Assembly: GCA_000149265.1 (NCBI GenBank)
Contig: CH003327.1
Coordinates: forward strand, 1 to 64,000
Direction of reading: 5' to 3'
Source: Ciona savignyi
Lineage: Eukaryota; Chordata; Ascidiacea; Phlebobranchia; Cionidae
DNA length: 64,000 nt
Both the position numbers and the translations under genes were made by a program. Under the pieces are notes generated by a model. The model worked only from the letters and a program-made list of their open reading frames with translations, was not told the DNA's origin and made no database searches. Shown here in pieces: positions 48,201-59,500 of this stretch (positions are counted from its first letter, which is position 1; each line of letters begins with the position of its first letter).

Positions 48201-48977
48201 GTATCCTCACCAAGCTCATGGGTTTGAGCTTTTTTAAAATATGGCAACACACAGTCATATCTCCAATCCGTTGCCCCTTCCGTTTCCCATCTGTCGTAAT
48301 CGTACGCATGGCCCCTTATATAAACCATCGCATTAAGGGAGGAAGAGCCACCCCACACACGGCCCCGTGGCCAGTACATCACCCTGTTGTTGACGTGCTT
48401 CTGCGGAGTGGTATGATAGTACCTGATGATTCACAGTTATGTTATATGAAGTGAGAGATTCATCCACAAGCGTCACTTTTACCAGTTGTATTTGTCATCA
48501 CAGAGGTTGTAGGTAAGTGCGGCGGGCATGTGTATCTTCCATGACAATCGGAAACTGTTAAGGAGAAGGTCCTTTGGCCCGGCTTCCAACAAAAGAACTT
48601 TTCTGTTGGGATCTTCTGAGAGTCGGTTGGCTAAAACACAACCCGCTGAACCTATTAATGAAAACAGCTCAATTCAGAGTAACTCATGCAAGCAATTTTC
48701 ATGGGAAAATCATTTCAACTTTGTATTGATTATTTTCATTTTAAATGGGGCGAATCAATGAATTCCAATGGTAAAGTCCATAGACACACCCTCCATCTAA
48801 ACTAAGGTAAAGTGTCTAAACTTAGTTAGAGCTGTTGTTTAAATAACATCAATTACCTGCTCCGACAATGACATGAGTGTATTCGGAATTCTTATGGTGG
48901 TGCACAACTGAAGTCCCAAAGCATCTCAATTTTGTACTAAATCTGTTGTTTAAATTAAAAAGTCGTACAAAACCCAT
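42251..48977 (-). CDS. CHDH: Choline dehydrogenase, mitochondrial (GMC oxidoreductase), 11 exons, complete
   Basis: Exons 5' to 3': 48857-48977, 48483-48651, 48163-48422, 47693-47889, 47111-47270, 46545-46657, 45089-45262, 44293-44440, 43827-43933, 43423-43548, 42251-42436. Total 1761 nt, 586 residues (vertebrate CHDH is close to 590), all junctions GT-AG and in phase. The N-terminus is basic and rich in Ser/Thr/Asn, consistent with mitochondrial import. The FAD-binding glycine motif [15 protein letters not shown] follows at about residue 36. GMC signature 1 ([14 protein letters not shown]) and signature 2 ([16 protein letters not shown]) are intact, as is the active-site His region [11 protein letters not shown] near the C-terminus. 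The enzyme oxidises choline to betaine aldehyde at the inner mitochondrial membrane, the first step to betaine. It is divergent from the lipid-transfer gene to its right. Confidence 0.95.
42468..42762 (-). repeat. tRNA-derived SINE, family A
   Basis: Full-length reverse copy in the last CHDH intron. Tail repeat AGGATAGGATAGGATA at left; the reverse of the tRNA-like head, CCACCAGACTAACCGG, at right. Confidence 0.9.
43010..43135 (+). repeat. Degenerate SINE family A fragment
   Basis: GAACCCAGTGGATCAATGGG and an AATCATACACAGTACATTG block match the middle of family A; the rest is decayed. Confidence 0.5.
43985..44264 (+). repeat. tRNA-derived SINE, family A, filling a CHDH intron
   Basis: ACCGGTTAGTCTGGTGGTTA head, AGGTTGCAAGTTCGAAACTG box B region, and TATCCTATCCTATC tail. 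The host intron (43934-44292) is 359 bp, so the SINE makes up most of it. Confidence 0.9.
45412..46295. mobile_element. piggyBac-like non-autonomous element
   Basis: 884 bp with ends CCCTTTAACTGCCG and CGGCAGTTAAAGGG, flanked by TTTAA on both sides (the piggyBac target is TTAA). A 10-bp palindrome (GCTGTCGACT/AGTCGACAGC) sits at 46261-46282, close to the right end. Inside, on the minus strand, an open frame ending at 45833 reads a short basic start, [14 protein letters not shown], then an Asp/Ser-rich stretch. This resembles the acidic N-terminus of PGBD-type transposases. The catalytic domain is absent. Lies in a CHDH intron. Confidence 0.65.
45569..45738. promoter_or_regulatory. Cluster of CRE-like TGACGTCA palindromes
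   Basis: TGACGTCA occurs at 45569-45576, 45589-45596 and 45711-45718, with TGACGTCG at 45731-45738, all inside the piggyBac-like element in a CHDH intron. TGACGTCA is the consensus CREB/ATF site. Whether these act on CHDH or are just element sequence cannot be told from sequence. Confidence 0.5.
46712..46862. repeat. Long imperfect inverted repeat (foldback/MITE-like)
   Basis: Left arm (AACCTGAACGAACTGCAG, then GTGGTTCTTT and GATAGCCACAAT) pairs with the right arm (ATTGTGGCTATC, AAAGAACCAC, GCAGTTCAGGTT) over about 45-50 bp with few mismatches. A ~55-nt centre remains. Intronic in CHDH. Confidence 0.85.
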
Positions 48978-50395
48978 TGCAGCACTCTGTGTTAAAACAT
49001 TAATTTAGTAATGTTAAATGGGCCTACATCTTATATATAGGTGTGTTTATATATATATTTTTGGGGGATATTTTATTGTTAAGCTACAATTAACCACAAA
49101 TACAGCTACTGGGTGGTTTAAATTACTATATTCCTGCTTAAAAAAGTAAAAATAAGTATTTTTATGGGAACAAAAGCGTAATATCGACAGACGTATTTTT
49201 TAAATATTCCTACCGTCCTACCTGGCGGGAATTCACGTGGAAAACATACAATTTAATCAGGGGGTTACCCTAAACCAAAACATATGATAACTTAACCATA
49301 ATTGCCCTCTGGCAAAACAAAATTTCCATTGTCCACGCTATTTCTTAAAACCGCTCTAATCTAAAGACTGTAGCAATTTAGAAGAAAATAAAACGTTGCT
49401 TTTCAACTTCGTGCATTTTTTCTTTTGCCCTATTAACCGATTGTTTAAACACTCTTTATCTTCTTGACCTCAATCCCACAACCAGACATGATGGTAATTA
49501 ATTATTTTATAATTTGCCGCTGCGACTTTTTTCGAGCGTTTACTCTCCAAAAGAGAGAGGCAACTTGGAATGACGTCATTCCCTTGGGCCCATCTGTCAG
49601 TTATTCAAATGTATCAGGATAATTAGTTTAAGGTAACACGTGTAGGCTAATTGACTGAAAATTCAGAAGCGTGCAATGAAAAGGGCTCTATCATTAAGCA
49701 AAGTTACGAACTAGCAAAACAAATGATCAAAAATTGGATTTCCCTCGGGCAAATTATATCATATACATTCCATACAATGGATGAATAGACTAATAATTTT
49801 ATATTTGTTACAACAATAGATTTACGAGACAGAACACATTTAAAATAAGGTAGGTTAAAAGTGTTCATAAAACGTAAGGTAACGTCTATTCTTGTTTTAA
49901 CCGACACAATCACGTGTTGCTGACGATGGCAAAATTATATCTGAACGTTAAGAAAGAAATATCTCTTTTCTTGTTTACGAGTCTGCAAAGTGCCTTTTGT
50001 TCGGTGCTAAGAGAGTAGTAGCCTACTAAGCGCAAATCCAAGGTAACATTTAAAGAATATACTTATTACTTTAAGTCAGACAACACCTTGCATTAAATCC
50101 GTAAGGCGCAATAAAACTGATTACGTAGTTTAAAGCTGTGTTATTTATCCTAGTACAAAGTCCAGCGTTTGTATGGTTGATAATTGACACGAATGGCAGT
50201 ACTAGGCAATTTACGAACATTCCTACCGTAACTACTGCAGCCTCCATTGCGAGTATTTGAATCAATCGGAAAAGATTGTACCTCATTCGCATGGCATATT
50301 TTTTACGTCATTGGCTGCAGGTGCAAATTAAAAAGTGTTTTTATCTATTCTGGTCTGTTGTCGGGAAGAAATATAACAGGATTTGCAACCGAAGA
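48978..50395. promoter_or_regulatory. Divergent intergenic region, CHDH / lipid-transfer gene
   Basis: 1.4 kb between two start codons pointing away from each other, so it should contain both promoters. AT-rich, with one TGACGTCA near 49571-49578. No further gene is supportable. Confidence 0.5.
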
Positions 50396-53300
50396 ATGAA
50401 CAAGTGGGTGGCGTATGGAACACTGGCTACACTTTCTATAGTATTGCTGATTTCTTCATTTCGTTGCTCAAGTAAGTATCGCAGCGATGTAGAAAACGTA
50501 TTGCCTTTGCGTCTAGTTAGCAATAGTGCTGTACAGCTAGGCTTAGGTAGGCGTAGAATTTCACCGCACAGATTTCCCTAGAGTTTTCAATGATTCTATA
50601 TTAAATATTAAAATACTTCTTATTTTTTAATTTTACAAAACAAAATGTTTAATTTCTATTATGTATTTCTATAACGACTTGATGTTTACGTATGATTGCA
50701 CATAGGGAAACCCCCGTTTAAAAATCAATATCGAAACTTCCCTGACACTAAATCATTGATGAAGGGCGGTAGCGGTAGTTAATTGTATTTGTTGGAAAAT
50801 GGTCATCTTAAACATGAATTAAGTAGGTTAGGTTACTTTTATCTATGTGATAAAAAAGTCAAACTACTGTGTGTCCACACTTTAACTAGCAGTTAACGGA
50901 ACTGTTACATAATTGCAGTTTTATTGAGTTAACTGTATTCATGAATCTGCATAAGATTCAGACTCGAGACATATTTTTTCCTACTAGTTTTTGTACAGAG
51001 TGTTTTAGAAATATATACTGCCATGCAAATAATAAATGTGGCTAGATCTTTATTTATCTGGAGGACTTTGTGGATGTTTAATTGAAAAAATGTTTATGGT
51101 CATAATCTTACCACTTTTAATCAAACAAATGTTTTACAGACTCTGGTAACTCACTGCATCCCAAATTTTCTGATGGTAATTCTGTGGTGGAATTTATGTC
51201 GGTAGTTCGAAATGTACGTCAATGTGATAACGATTAGTTATAATTAGATAATGTTTTGTTTGTTTTACAGCCTAAGTTAGTTATTATTTTAAACTGTAAT
51301 ATATATCTGACCAATTAGCTTAGTATGTTAATGCGTCACCTATCAGCTGAATGGATGCAGATTAGAAACTAGTCGCTAGCTAGTTGGTTGTTTGCTTGTG
51401 CAATGCACTGAATATTTCCTGAAGCCAGTGGATTAATGGGTTCTACCAAATTTAAGTTAATTAATCATACACAACACACTGCATTAGCTCAGATAATCTT
51501 ATGATGGACACGAGGTAGTCTAATGATTACCTGTACGTTAACGCATTTTCTTATTCATGGGGATAAACATGAATATCCTACCTTCCTCTATTTTGTTGTC
51601 GAGGCCTATGTTCCAAAGCCTACGTCTTAATTGTTTCTCTAAACTCCCAACGCTAAAATACAAAATTTACAGTTTATATATAAATTAATGTATTGTTTCA
51701 TTCTGTTTAAAAGTTTTAATCATTTTGAACAAGGGAAACTATATGTTAGACATGAATTTGCACAGTTTGCCAGTAATGGAATGTTAAAAAAATAATAAGT
51801 TAAAAGACCTGTTGAAATAAAGTTTCAAGCATCACAACTTAGTGTATTTATTTATTTATGCTGATTCTGACATTTTATGCTGATTCTGACATTAAAATAA
51901 CAATAGTTCAATTGTAATTTTTAGAAAGAAAGTGAATTAGAGGGAAAGAAAATGCCGAAATCCGATGTTGACTGTTCTTCGAGCTCCACAAGTTTCTCGG
52001 TCGCCAAAATGTCACAGCTTTTCCAGGATTGCGCAACATCGCCCAAAGCACGCGAAGTAGACATGGATCGATACCTTAGTGCGTGGGACGAATTGATAAG
52101 GTTTCCTTTTACCGTCTTTATTTTGTGAATATTTGTTTTAAGAATTCATCAGTGACAGCCTGTTATGCAATATTTTTATACCATATAAGGCTATTCTTTT
52201 TTTTAATTTTCCCTTTAGAGGTTAAGTTACACCAAGATTTTGTGTGTAAAGCAGTAAAAAATTTTGGTGCATTAGTAATGTTATATATTTTTTTTAATTT
52301 TGAGGTTTTGCCTGCATTTTGGTTATTTTTCGAGTACATACAACATGTTTTTCTACTTATTAGAGTGAGAATTAAACCTATGATTAGAATTCGGTAATTT
52401 TCAGATTTTTAAACTCCATGGGAAAGGCTTTTACATTTGTAAGTTCTGATGTCGTGGAAAAGGTTGGAATATTGCGTGAGTTCCGAAAATCTTCAAACAG
52501 TGAACACTATGAAACTGTTGAAAAAATGATCAAGTTTGAAAAAGAAAATAACCTGATAAACCGACAACAAGCACCTTCTAAAACTGTAAGTTAAATGTAG
52601 TAATTTTGCTGTAAATATCTTTTTTAGTTTGCAATCCTTGTAAATGATATGTTGAATTAGGCTACCCTGTTTGGATATAACTATATTTAACACATTAACA
52701 TGTTTTAGGATATTTGTTCTGACCATTTTCACCGTGAAAAGGGAAAAAAACAACAATAAAACAGAAAAAAAAAACAATAAACAAAGTATATATAATATAA
52801 ACGCGTGCTATAGTGGCACTAACACACTACCTTTACAGGTCACAATCACAGCATATGAATCTGGAAAAAAAACACAATAATTAGGCAACGTGTTTTATGA
52901 CATGTTTTATTTACTGTTTGCACCCTAAATTAAAAAATATATTCTAAACAGTATTTTAATGCTTAAACACATTAGGATAAAAGTGTGTTAAATCACCGAC
53001 TTCACAGGTCACAGCATATGGATCTCGAACATTGCTTCGGCTTCACAGGGCTTTAAAGTTCCTTCTTATACTGATTGGAAAGCTCGCTCATAATGAAGAT
53101 GAGGGCAAAGTATCCTTGATGGGTTACAATGCTTACCATTCCTCTCCAATGTCAAAGTTAGTCACAAAAACTCAACAAATATATATAACATAACTTGATC
53201 GTGCTTTGCGCTGCTGCTGTGCCTAGATTCTTGTTACCTGCTAACAGTTAATTGCTTAAATAAGAGTTAATATTGGGTGTCAGTTTAAAATTGTGGTTTA

Positions 53301-53891
53301 CTAGAATTTCAAAAAATCTGCATTTTTCCAATTGAACATACTGTTTTATTCAAATGTAAAAAAACGGTATAAAAACATGTAAGTCTTTTAAGAGTAATGT
53401 TGGTTATAAGAGATATGTAAGTCTTTTAGAGTAACTTTACACTATTGTTCTTTACTGATATATGTTTCTGTTAACAAATTTTGCCTAGGTAAACACCAAA
53501 GGCACTTGTATATGTTGCCAGTGTAATTTTAAGTTTCTGTAAATTTAAAGTTTTTTTACCATGCTGTTTTTAACTCTTCTAAATTCAACTTTTTGATTGC
53601 ACCAGGCACTTTACTGCATACTTTTATTCGTGTAAGAGAATAACACCGTGGAGAAAATAAACCACTGAAACTTTCATAATGTCAAAATGGATTTACCTCT
53701 GTTTCCCCAGGTACCATCCGTGGATTGTGCAAAAGGCAGTTGGTCTCGCGGTGTACATGCTACCTGATAGATCAACGTTCATCAAGAAAATGTGCCAAGA
53801 TCTTACAGAACAACAGATTGCAGATACAATGGGTGTGTGTTCGGAAAGCATGGATGCAGTTTACGAATTCACAAATGCACTGTATAGGTGA
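50396..53891 (+). CDS. Ceramide-1-phosphate / glycolipid transfer protein (GLTP fold) with N-terminal hydrophobic segment, 6 exons
   Basis: Exons: 50396-50471, 51140-51213, 51925-52100, 52405-52585, 53008-53156, 53711-53891. Total 837 nt, 278 residues, all junctions GT-AG and in phase. Residues about 7-22 are hydrophobic (TLATLSIVLLISSF) and look like a signal peptide or anchor. A Ser/Asp-rich linker follows, then a GLTP domain from about residue 85: WDELIRFLNSMG, SSDVVEK, SRTLLRLHRAL, KYHPWIVQKA. The Asp/Lys of DVVEK, the two Arg spaced by four in RTLLR and the His of YHPW match the phosphate-headgroup pocket of human CPTP. Ceramide-1-phosphate is therefore the likelier cargo than a sugar lipid. 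The N-terminal extension is more like vertebrate GLTPD2 than the cytosolic CPTP. The frame is open upstream to an ATG at 50276, so a longer N-terminus is possible. Confidence 0.9.
51305..51600 (+). repeat. tRNA-derived SINE, family A
   Basis: Diverged full-length copy in the second intron of the lipid-transfer gene: AACTAGTCGCTAGCTAGTTG, TGGATTAATGGGTTCTACCA and GGGATAAACATGAATATCCT blocks. Confidence 0.85.
52836..52880 (+). pseudogene. Relic copy of the start of lipid-transfer exon 5
   Basis: TTTACAGGTCACAATCACAG and GCATATGAATCTGGAA closely match the acceptor and first bases of exon 5 at 53008 (CACAGGTCACAGCATATG, then GATCTCG), about 170 bp upstream, then run into A-rich sequence with a stop. 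It looks like a short local duplication that cannot encode a usable exon. Confidence 0.6.
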
Positions 53892-53990
53892 GAATGTTTT
53901 TAGTATATATTTGTGAGCCTGTTTTTTTTTTGCGATTGCCAAGTTGCTGCTAGCTATGTAAATTTCAGAAATTTGTACCTTTTTTGGTTA

Positions 53991-53996
53991 AATAAA
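53991..53996 (+). terminator. Poly(A) signal AATAAA of the lipid-transfer gene
   Basis: AATAAA exactly 100 nt downstream of the TGA stop at 53889-53891, consistent with a short 3' UTR and with this exon being the last. Confidence 0.6.
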
Positions 53997-55971
53997 GGTA
54001 GTTACGGCAAAGTATAAAAATGCTTAGATAATAAAAATATAAGACGCTGTTTACCCACATAGTGTTTTAACATAGGCAAACATTCGATAAACTGTTTTCT
54101 GGAACAGTGTAACTGGAGGTATTACAGTGTGATAAATATGTTGGTGACTCAAAATTAATATAGTTTTTATTCAAATAACTAAACCATTCGGACCTTAAAA
54201 ATGTCCACTAACAACCAACCAGCAACCAGGTAGTTTCGATTTCACAACCATTCGACTGATGGTTCGACTCATTGCAATTTGATCTCACCGTTTGGAACAA
54301 ACAAACTGCACACACTTAAATAATGATCTCCAGTTGAATTTCCTGTTTTGTGCAATACTACAATCCACTAACTAGTACATTCATCCACAGCAAATATGAC
54401 GTCATGGAAATCCCATGATGCACGTGGAAGACCCTACCTATATTAGTTGTTCGTCAAATGTTTTACACAATGAACTAATTTCTTCTTTCCTAAATAAATA
54501 ATTGCACTTTCTGTGCTTTGCTGTTCGCAGTGTAATGTGCGTATGACTCAATCAATACTGTATTGTAAGTCTCTGCATTGTAGAGAAATGTAAGTGTTAA
54601 ACATCTAGATGTTATGGAAGTGTGGAAATTTAGGAAACTTTATTTTCGTTACTGTGATTCGGTGCTCAGCAAAGGGTGTGCAATGCTTTTTTAGTGAAGC
54701 TTGTTTAATTTCCATTCTCGTACTTTTAAAAGTAATGTAGCGTTCTTATTTCATGCGCCATGAAGTACCGTACTTCGTATTTAATGGGTTTGATTTCGTG
54801 ATTTGCATGTTTGTAATACACTTTTACAGAGTTTAATTTTATGTTTTTGTTAGAGGTCGTTGAAAATAGAAAGAATCGAAACGTTAAGCTTGAGAGTATT
54901 TGCCTCTTAGTTTAATTATTGACAGTGACTTTAGATACTATATACTCGTCTTATTGTGTATTCTGTATGTATGCACACACGGAACTGAATACAAACTTTG
55001 CAAATAGCATTTATAAATCATGTATAAAACTCCATGTGTGTACTTCAAACGTTGCAACAATAATAAATGTTCACGGGTGTATGATGGTACTGCGCGTACA
55101 TCCGCGTGGGCAGTGTTATATCTGTAGTGAATTCGCGGCTTGTGTAATAACTTACGTAATATAAGAATAAAGAAACCTTTTGTAAAGAGTCGGATTGCGA
55201 ATAATTAGACTTTTGGCTGAGGACTGTTAGTTGGGGTCTCGGGTCAGATCCCGTGCCAGCAATAGGCGCAAATACAAAGATTAACAAAGCAAATGACAAA
55301 GAACCCAAAATATCATTAATGACGACAATCTTTTTTTTCTTTTTTTAAAATCCAATTCTTTTTAACTTTATAGCATCCTCTGCAGCCAAAAAAAGATAAC
55401 AAAGAATGTCGTCATTAAAAGCAGGCCTATACTGAACAGATTCAAATTATGGTATCAGTTGTGGTATCGGATATGGTCCTCACAAACAAGAAAAAGGTTC
55501 TCTCTGAGCTGAGAAGGAGTCCTTAATGCCACACAGCTTCGACCATGTTCCGTGTTCAAACATAGGTTGTTTCGGCTTGACAGGATTCACATGTTTGTTT
55601 GGCGATAATTAAACGCTTCTGTTTCGCGAGGCATATTACAAACAACAGTTGCCGTGTATTTCACCAATTTAATAGTAAACCGGTGAAATGTATAATTGTT
55701 AACTAATCTTAGTTTTTATTAAATTTTGTTTCCCATGTTTTATAAAGAACAAAGGATTGTTCATTAAAGGTAAAAATCGGTAGTTATTGCATGTGCAACA
55801 GTAACTACATTTACCTAACTGTGTAAAGCCAATTATACCCCAAAATAGAGAATAAGAAAAATATAAAAATGACGTTTTAATCTCCAAAATATTTACCCCC
55901 TAAATGCGAACGAAATTAAAGTAAACTTATGAAACTACATTAGACGGAGCTCGATACTCGAAATAATAGAG
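53997..55971. other. Intergenic, no supported gene
   Basis: Between the convergent lipid-transfer and creatine kinase genes. A minus-strand frame at 55185-55308 starts with a signal-peptide-like stretch (MGSLSFALLIFVFAPIAG) but overlaps a T-arm-like sequence (CGGGTCAGATCCCG) on the plus strand and has no family match, so I do not call it. Confidence 0.45.
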
Positions 55972-55980
55972 CATCCATTT

Positions 55981-56277
55981 ATATGTCCGGCCGGTTGGTC
56001 TAACGGTTAAGTGCGTCGCCTTTCAATCGAAAGGTTGCAGGTGCCAAACTGGTCGCTAGCTAGTCGGTTGTGTCCTTGGGCAAGGCATTTTACGGACATT
56101 GCCTGAACCCAGCGGATTAATGGGTTCTACCAAATTGAAGGAACGTGTCTATCATATTCAACACACTGAAATAGCTCCGGTAACCCCACGATGGGCGCTA
56201 AGTAATATGATGATTGCCCGTGTGATAACCCCCCTTGGTTTTCCCATTCACGGGGATAAAGATGAATATCCTATCCT
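55981..56277 (+). repeat. tRNA-derived SINE, family A, best copy with target duplication
   Basis: Head TTGGTCTAACGGTTAAGTG (box A-like) and GGTTGCAGGTGCCAAACTGG (box B-like) as in a tRNA, then the shared body and a CCTATCCTATC tail. The 8-bp duplication ATCCATTT occurs at 55973-55980 and 56278-56285, showing insertion as a unit. Confidence 0.92.
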
Positions 56278-56447
56278 ATCCATTTCTGTTTCATGTAAAT
56301 CTCCTGAAGTGATCCATTAAAAACTGATCTTCACGCACAACTACAATTTACTTGCTGACAATTTAAACCCGATTTGGTTGACTAACTAAATTAAGTCTCA
56401 ACTGTTTCAAGCGGATTACATGCTGTACATAGGTTCACAGCAGTATA

Positions 56448-56453
56448 TTTATT
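56448..56453 (-). terminator. Poly(A) signal of creatine kinase gene
   Basis: AATAAA on the minus strand about 100 nt downstream of the creatine kinase stop codon. Confidence 0.5.
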
Positions 56454-56551
56454 AATATAACTTTACTTTAAAACGATCAAAATATTTAAAATTTACGAAA
56501 AGAAACTAAAATTTGTCATATAAAAAAGTGAAATTTTCTACATAAGCATGG

Positions 56552-59500
56552 TTAACGAAGCATTTTATCAAGATCTTTTTCAACGGACTTCCTCTTTTCC
56601 AACATCTTTTCTAAATCGACGAGCTTTTGGACGCCATCAATCACTTCTTGAACAAGTTGAACTTCGGACTTGCCCAGTCTGTCCAAATTGGAAATGTCAA
56701 ACGTTCCTCCGACAGCGGCGGTGTCGACACCACCGGTTCCTCGCTTTTGTAACCTGCGTGTGGCCCGATGATTAGCGCGAGCAACTCGTATACAGCCTGC
56801 ATTACAAAATATCCCTAATGGCGAGTCCAACATTGGTTGGAAACTTGACTATCGGTAAAAAGGGCTTTCTGCAAATACTGTCGATCTAGCATTAGTTTAC
56901 AACAGAGAAAACAACCGAAGTAAGACTTTGTTAAATCAAAAAAAGGCCGAGCTGTAGGCGAAGGATCTTTTTCTACGACAAATTGACCGAGTGGTTGGAA
57001 TGTCAGCTGAAATGTTGTGAAATCGAAACCTGTCACAGTCACGTGTGTCCTAAATAAATGGCTGACGATAACCATGTATAAACATTTCAATTGGAGTTAC
57101 CGCTCGAAAAAAAAAAGAAATGACTGTCCAATATTTTAAAAGAATTTCAAAAAAATAACGTAAAAAGGCACGGATAAGCGGTAGATGAGGCAATGTATTT
57201 ACCTTAGATTGAGAAGCAAATCATCAAAACGCTTGTTTTTGCTCAAGTTGGGTAATTTGACATGCACACCGCACCGCAGGCCATTACCGGTATTAGATGG
57301 GCAAGTCAGAATATATCCGAGATTCTCGGATTTCTGGAACTCCCACCCATTTCCCTGCAAATATCACTTTTACTTTTAAGTACTAAAACATTGTTTTTAG
57401 AGTGTATATTTATATATATTATTATATATACTGTCAAACCTGAATGATGCTCTCCATCTGGTTAATTCCTTTGCAGAATCGTGTGAAGACGGACTTCATG
57501 TTTCCTCCTTTCTGGAAAAATAACATTGAAAGTAAGTGGCCAATATACCCAGCAAAACCAAGACTTTTTGAAACGCCGCTAACCTCCATAGATATGACTC
57601 GCATGTGGTCTTCTTCGTTTACCCAGACCAAGAAATTCTTTTCGTCGTTATGAAAGATGCCTCGTGCGTCCGGCCAGTCCCTCGCCATGCCGGCGCAGGT
57701 GAGCAGGGGGGAGACGGGTTTATCAAAGAGGAAATGGTCGTCGATAAGTTTATCCTGATCTTCCTCTGACATTGTGACCAAGGAGTAATACTGACCTGCA
57801 AAGTAGGAGAAATACAAGTATATTATAAGTAAAATGTTAAACAATTGAGTTTCATGCACTGTTAAAAAAATTCGTAAATATTACCCCAAAATCGTGTAAA
57901 AATTTACCTACACCAACGGGTAAAGTGATTTTACAACAATTCGTTGTAAAATTTATTTCACCTCCCGCTGATCATGGATTAGCCAATCACAGACGATATA
58001 GATTTTAGGCGCGAAAATGTTTTATTCTTGTCCAGACTTGTCCGCGTTATAACCGAATAGTCTTTGAGTTTGCTTAGTTTGCTAGGCTAGCTTAAATGTT
58101 TAGGCTACCGGTATTAAATAAGAATCAATTTAATATTCAGCTTATAGGAAAGAAAAGTTTGTGTGTGTGAAGGTTCGAATTAATACAAGGCATGACTACT
58201 GTATTGATTTTGCTTATTTAGTCTAAATACCGTTGTTTGTAGGCCATGTAGACCTATAGAATGTATGTAGTTCGCCTCTATTTTATTCAGCTGTCTGAAA
58301 GGGATGTACTACTGCGGAAGCTAAAGAAATTTGGAAATATAGCCGAGCTAACCCAAAACCTAATTTGAAAAGAAAATAATCATATGGCTGCGGCATACAC
58401 AAACAAGTGGTGGGGGGTTCAGAGTCCTCTGACACAAGCAAAGTTTTCACCGAACATAAAGGATGGCTATTAGAAGAATATAGCAAAGAAAAAGTCATTC
58501 ATCACAAAAATCAGAGAGCAGCACCAGCAACCCCATTCATTGCTGTTATAGGTATGTCATGACTGACTGTATTGAAGCTCATTCTACTATTGTTTAGCTA
58601 TGTTTCTAGATATTTCCCAGCTCTGTCAAACATTTGCTGTGAGTATACATTTAGTGCTGTGGCGCTTGCGTTAAACCCTTTTTGATCTATTAACTGTTAA
58701 TAGATGTTGGTAAAGAGACAAATGCTTTTTGGTCATCTGTGAGTCAGAGCCCACCCTGTCCATGCTACTTAAATATATATTTTTTTTCAGAAAGAATCAC
58801 TCATCACAGAAATCAAAAAACGGACACCAGCAACACCATTCATTGCTGTTATAGGTATGTCATGACTATATAAAAGCTCATTCTACACATCACCGCATAT
58901 TGCTCAGCTATGTTTCTGTGTTAAATGTTTCTTAGAAAGGTGAATTATTTTAATAAATTAAAATGGTTTCTAAATTACAGTTGCAGTAATACTAAAAATG
59001 AGAAATGTGAATGTCCGAAGTGTGTCAGACTGAAGCAAAACTAAACCTCTATATAAAAATAGTTAAGATCTTTAATGCTTTGTTTTTAAACAGGTGAATC
59101 ACCAGTGTCAGCAACAGAATTTTTATGTGGCAATTGAACAAGAAGTGACTGCAAGATTTGAAGATTTCTTCAAAGCATTAGTGTATACATTCTGCTCATT
59201 CTAGGTGTTTAATATGGTATACACAGAGAAAATAGAAAACCTGTTGGTATTTGTGCAAAGGTAATTTTATTTTACTTGTAATAGTGCATTTAATCCACTC
59301 CATATGCCATAGTGATTATATTGCAGTGTCCTTGCGGTTTACTATTTGCACCATCCTTAACACTATGCCCAATCCTTCAGCCTTAATGCCATCTGATTAT
59401 AAATATTGTTACATTTTTTCACAGATACTTCGCTAAAATAGGAGAGTGTGGTTCAAAGACTAAAAAAGCAAAACGGCACAATATAAGCCCTAAAGTTAGG

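Noticed and set aside
50071..50292. 73-codon hydrophobic minus-strand frame upstream of the lipid-transfer gene
   Set aside because: Overlaps the likely promoter/5' UTR; no family, no neighbouring exon.
55045..55308. 87-codon minus-strand frame with signal-peptide-like start
   Set aside because: No second exon or family found, and it overlaps a T-arm-like plus-strand sequence; insufficient support.
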